From Pseudomonadota bacterium (GTDB taxonomy: Bacteria > Pseudomonadota > Alphaproteobacteria > Rhizobiales > Devosiaceae), in NCBI GenBank assembly GCA_023436745.1, contig JAEZHZ010000124.1:1-15599 (forward strand): a stretch of DNA of 15,599 bases, in the 5' to 3' direction. Positions 14,011 to 15,599 of the stretch are shown piece after piece (position 1 is the first letter of the stretch; each line of letters starts with the position of its first letter). Position numbers and translations under genes: made by a program. The notes beneath the pieces were generated by a model. That model was not told where the DNA came from. It ran no database searches and saw only the letters and a program-made list of their open reading frames with translations.

Positions 14011-14027
14011 CTCCGCACGCTGCGGAG
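14011..14027. terminator. Hairpin downstream of the DUF3137 gene
   Basis: CTCCGCA-CGC-TGCGGAG is a perfect 7-bp stem with a three-base loop, 35 bases after the DUF3137 stop and before the next gene. No T-run follows. It may end or attenuate the transcript, or may be a structured leader for the following gene. Confidence 0.35.
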
Positions 14028-14128
14028 ACGACGCCTTCATGCTGTCAGGCGACAAAATTCCGTCACCCGCCAACCACCGGGCCCGCACGAGCGTCTTACC
14101 TGCCGAACCAACGAAGGAGAGCCAGATC

Positions 14129-15256
14129 ATGCGCCTTGCCATCGCCGCTGCCATGCTGTTGACCGCCAGCACGCCCGCTCTTGCCCAAGGGGTCGAGCCG
14201 CTGCGGGACGCCCTGGCGACAATGCCGGAAATGATCCTCGGCAATCCCGCCCCGGTTCAGTTCAACTTTGTGGACGTGTCGGCGCTTCGCACCCTGGGTG
14301 AGTCCGATGGCAGTGATGTGGGAGCGCCTGCCCTGAACCGGGCGGCTGTCGGCGGCATGCTCCCGCCTTACAATGCGCTACAGGCAGGTGGCCCGGAGGC
14401 GTGGAACGAGAAGTCCTTCGTTGATCTGGGTGAGGTCCGCTACATGGCTGGCTTCGGCGAGGCACCCCTCACGGTCTCGATCCTTGGACTTGCGGGAGAA
14501 GACGTGGCCGCAAACCTGATCGCTGCCCTCGAGGCGGCAGGCTTCGATGCTGCCGGACCGGACGGCATTGTCGGAAACGGCGAACCAATGGCCATGGACC
14601 TCAGCAAGGCTGACCCGGCCGATCCCTGGCGGGGCACCGCCGGCGCACCCACGTTTGCCGCATCCAAGGGAGACGCGATCATACAGTCGTCCATGCCGCA
14701 GCCGCTGCCGGTAATGCTCGCGGAAGGCCCGGATGCCGCAGCGAACCCCGCCATTCGGGCCGCACTCGGTGGCCTTGAGGCGGCCCTCGGCGAGGACCTG
14801 CTGGTTCAGGCGATGCTTGTTTCGCCGGCCTTCGGCATCGCAAACATCGATCCGGCCGCTCTGCTGGCGCCTGGCGCCGACTTCAATGCTCTTCGCCAGA
14901 AGCTCGAGGCCGAAGTGGATGTCGGAACGAGTGGCATTCCGTCCTATTTCGGGGGCTTCGTTGCCGATGTGCAGGGTGACCGGCCCGCCGTTCTTTTCTC
15001 CCTGGCCTATGGAGACTGCGAGACTGCAGAGGCGGCGGCCGGACTGATGGAGCAGCGCTGGCGGGATACCATGCCCGCCTCCGTCCAGGGCGAACCCGAA
15101 ACCGGGAGCATCGAAGGATCCGACGGCCTTTGCGCTGCAACACTGAAGGTGTCCGGCGAAGCGGGCGATGGCCTGAGCAACCCGGTCTTCCAGGCCCTGT
15201 TCGATGGCTATGTTCGCCGGGAGTTCACCGTCCTGCAGATTGGCAATGCCACCTAA
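14129..15256 (+). CDS. Exported protein of unknown family
   Basis: A 375-residue protein that I do not recognise. Residues 1 to about 19 form a Sec signal peptide (RLAIAAAMLLTASTPALA, cleavage likely after ALA). The mature part is acidic, rich in Ala, Gly and Pro, with no membrane segment and no lipobox. Two cysteines, 297 and 335, sit in the C-terminal third and may form a disulfide. The pattern of an N-terminal domain (about 20-200) and a second domain with LRQKLEAEVDVGTSGIPSYFGGFVADVQ and a Cys-flanked region is visible, but no known motif is. The frame begins at 14039, but ATG 14129 is chosen because AAGGAGA precedes it and the signal peptide starts there. It is probably periplasmic or secreted. 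Confidence 0.8.
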   Translation: MRLAIAAAMLLTASTPALAQGVEPLRDALATMPEMILGNPAPVQFNFVDVSALRTLGESDGSDVGAPALNRAAVGGMLPPYNALQAGGPEAWNEKSFVDLGEVRYMAGFGEAPLTVSILGLAGEDVAANLIAALEAAGFDAAGPDGIVGNGEPMAMDLSKADPADPWRGTAGAPTFAASKGDAIIQSSMPQPLPVMLAEGPDAAANPAIRAALGGLEAALGEDLLVQAMLVSPAFGIANIDPAALLAPGADFNALRQKLEAEVDVGTSGIPSYFGGFVADVQGDRPAVLFSLAYGDCETAEAAAGLMEQRWRDTMPASVQGEPETGSIEGSDGLCAATLKVSGEAGDGLSNPVFQALFDGYVRREFTVLQIGNAT

Positions 15257-15268
15257 GCCCTGACTATA

Positions 15269-15299
15269 GGCTCAGCGCGGTTTCGAGCCGCGCCGAGCC
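15269..15299. terminator. Bidirectional terminator hairpin
   Basis: GGCTC-A-GCGCGG and CCGCGC-C-GAGCC form an 11-bp stem with one A/C mismatch and a 7-base loop (TTTCGAG). It lies 13 bases after the plus-strand stop and directly before the stop of the convergent gene. Strong stem, but no T-run. Confidence 0.6.
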
Positions 15300-15599
15300 C
15301 TACTCCGCGCCGGGGGTTGTGCAGGATACTGCGTAGCGGGCCACCTTGGCGTCGTCGCCGAAGGTAACCACCGACAGCTCCGCGACGTAGCCGGAATAGC
15401 CGAAGGTGCAATAGCCAAATCCGGTGGGGGAGCAGGCATCCACCTCGTATATGCCCTCGGCTTTCAATGCCTCGCTGCGCAGGTCTGCCGGTGCGCCATC
15501 CGGTATTCCCAGGACTGCCCCCCAGCCGTTGGCTGTCAGCTCCTCGCGGGCTTCGGTAATCGGCATGCCGTAGATGTTGGGCACCAACGCCATGTCGTT
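15300..15599 (-). CDS. Small Cys-containing, PASTA-like protein, partial at right edge
   Basis: At least 99 residues; the frame is open to the window edge, so the Met at 15593 is probably internal and a signal peptide may lie outside. VPNIYGMPITEAREELTANGW resembles the start of a PASTA-like repeat, as seen in small secreted proteobacterial proteins with this layout (a helix-strand unit ending in a conserved GW, then a Cys-rich tail). Three cysteines follow, in DACSPTGFGYC and VSC, with aromatic glycine-rich FGYSGY between them. Function is unknown. It converges with the exported protein gene, with a terminator hairpin between them. Confidence 0.65.
   Translation of the reverse strand, partial: NDMALVPNIYGMPITEAREELTANGWGAVLGIPDGAPADLRSEALKAEGIYEVDACSPTGFGYCTFGYSGYVAELSVVTFGDDAKVARYAVSCTTPGAE

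Noticed and set aside
13281..14018. A 245-codon minus-strand frame
   Set aside because: It is antisense to the DUF3137 gene, which has family motifs, membrane segments and a good ribosome-binding site.

Overview
The window is GC-rich, densely coded DNA with short intergenic gaps. Protein families such as the TIGR02587/TIGR02588 pair, a LuxR regulator with a PAS-like middle segment and a small ArsR regulator paired with an SRPBCC protein, plus a CAU tRNA with a short D-loop, suggest an alphaproteobacterium. That assignment is inference; there is no rRNA or other taxonomic marker. No insertion sequence, integrase, CRISPR array or phage gene was found. No gene-free stretch exceeds 300 bases; the longest is about 266 bases, between the LysR gene and the DUF2171 gene.

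Layout. (1) 1-138: no assignable gene. (2) 139-2205, minus strand: a tightly coupled trio, TIGR02587 membrane protein, TIGR02588 single-pass protein and a 2-keto-4-pentenoate hydratase/FAH-fold enzyme. (3) 2329-2404, plus strand: a tRNA with anticodon CAU. (4) 2437-6161, minus strand: a CPA1 sodium/proton antiporter, a DUF5996-GNAT fusion and a LysR regulator. (5) 6428-7641, plus strand: a DUF2171 protein, then an autoregulated ArsR/SRPBCC pair whose operator overlaps the ArsR start codon. (6) 7758-10485, minus strand: a Tat-exported FAD protein with a 3-ketosteroid-dehydrogenase-like core, a periplasmic mono-haem cytochrome c and an alpha/beta-hydrolase-like protein lacking its nucleophile. 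A MarR regulator (10639-11112) is read divergently, and a LuxR regulator (11206-12372) converges on the MarR gene. (7) 12541-15256, plus strand: an LprI/DUF1311-like exported protein, a DUF3137 membrane protein and a 375-residue exported protein of unknown family. A small Cys-containing partial gene converges from the right edge.

How the genes may work together. The best candidate for an undescribed system is 7758-11112. A flavoprotein folded in the cytoplasm and exported by Tat would oxidise or reduce an unknown substrate in the periplasm and exchange electrons with the c-type cytochrome. A perfect 13-bp-arm hairpin lies between the two genes, and the divergent MarR protein is the likely repressor. 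The substrate cannot be read from the sequence. The region from the antiporter to DUF2171 may be a stress or ion-homeostasis group, but only the antiporter points that way directly. The right end is a set of envelope or secreted proteins of unknown role.
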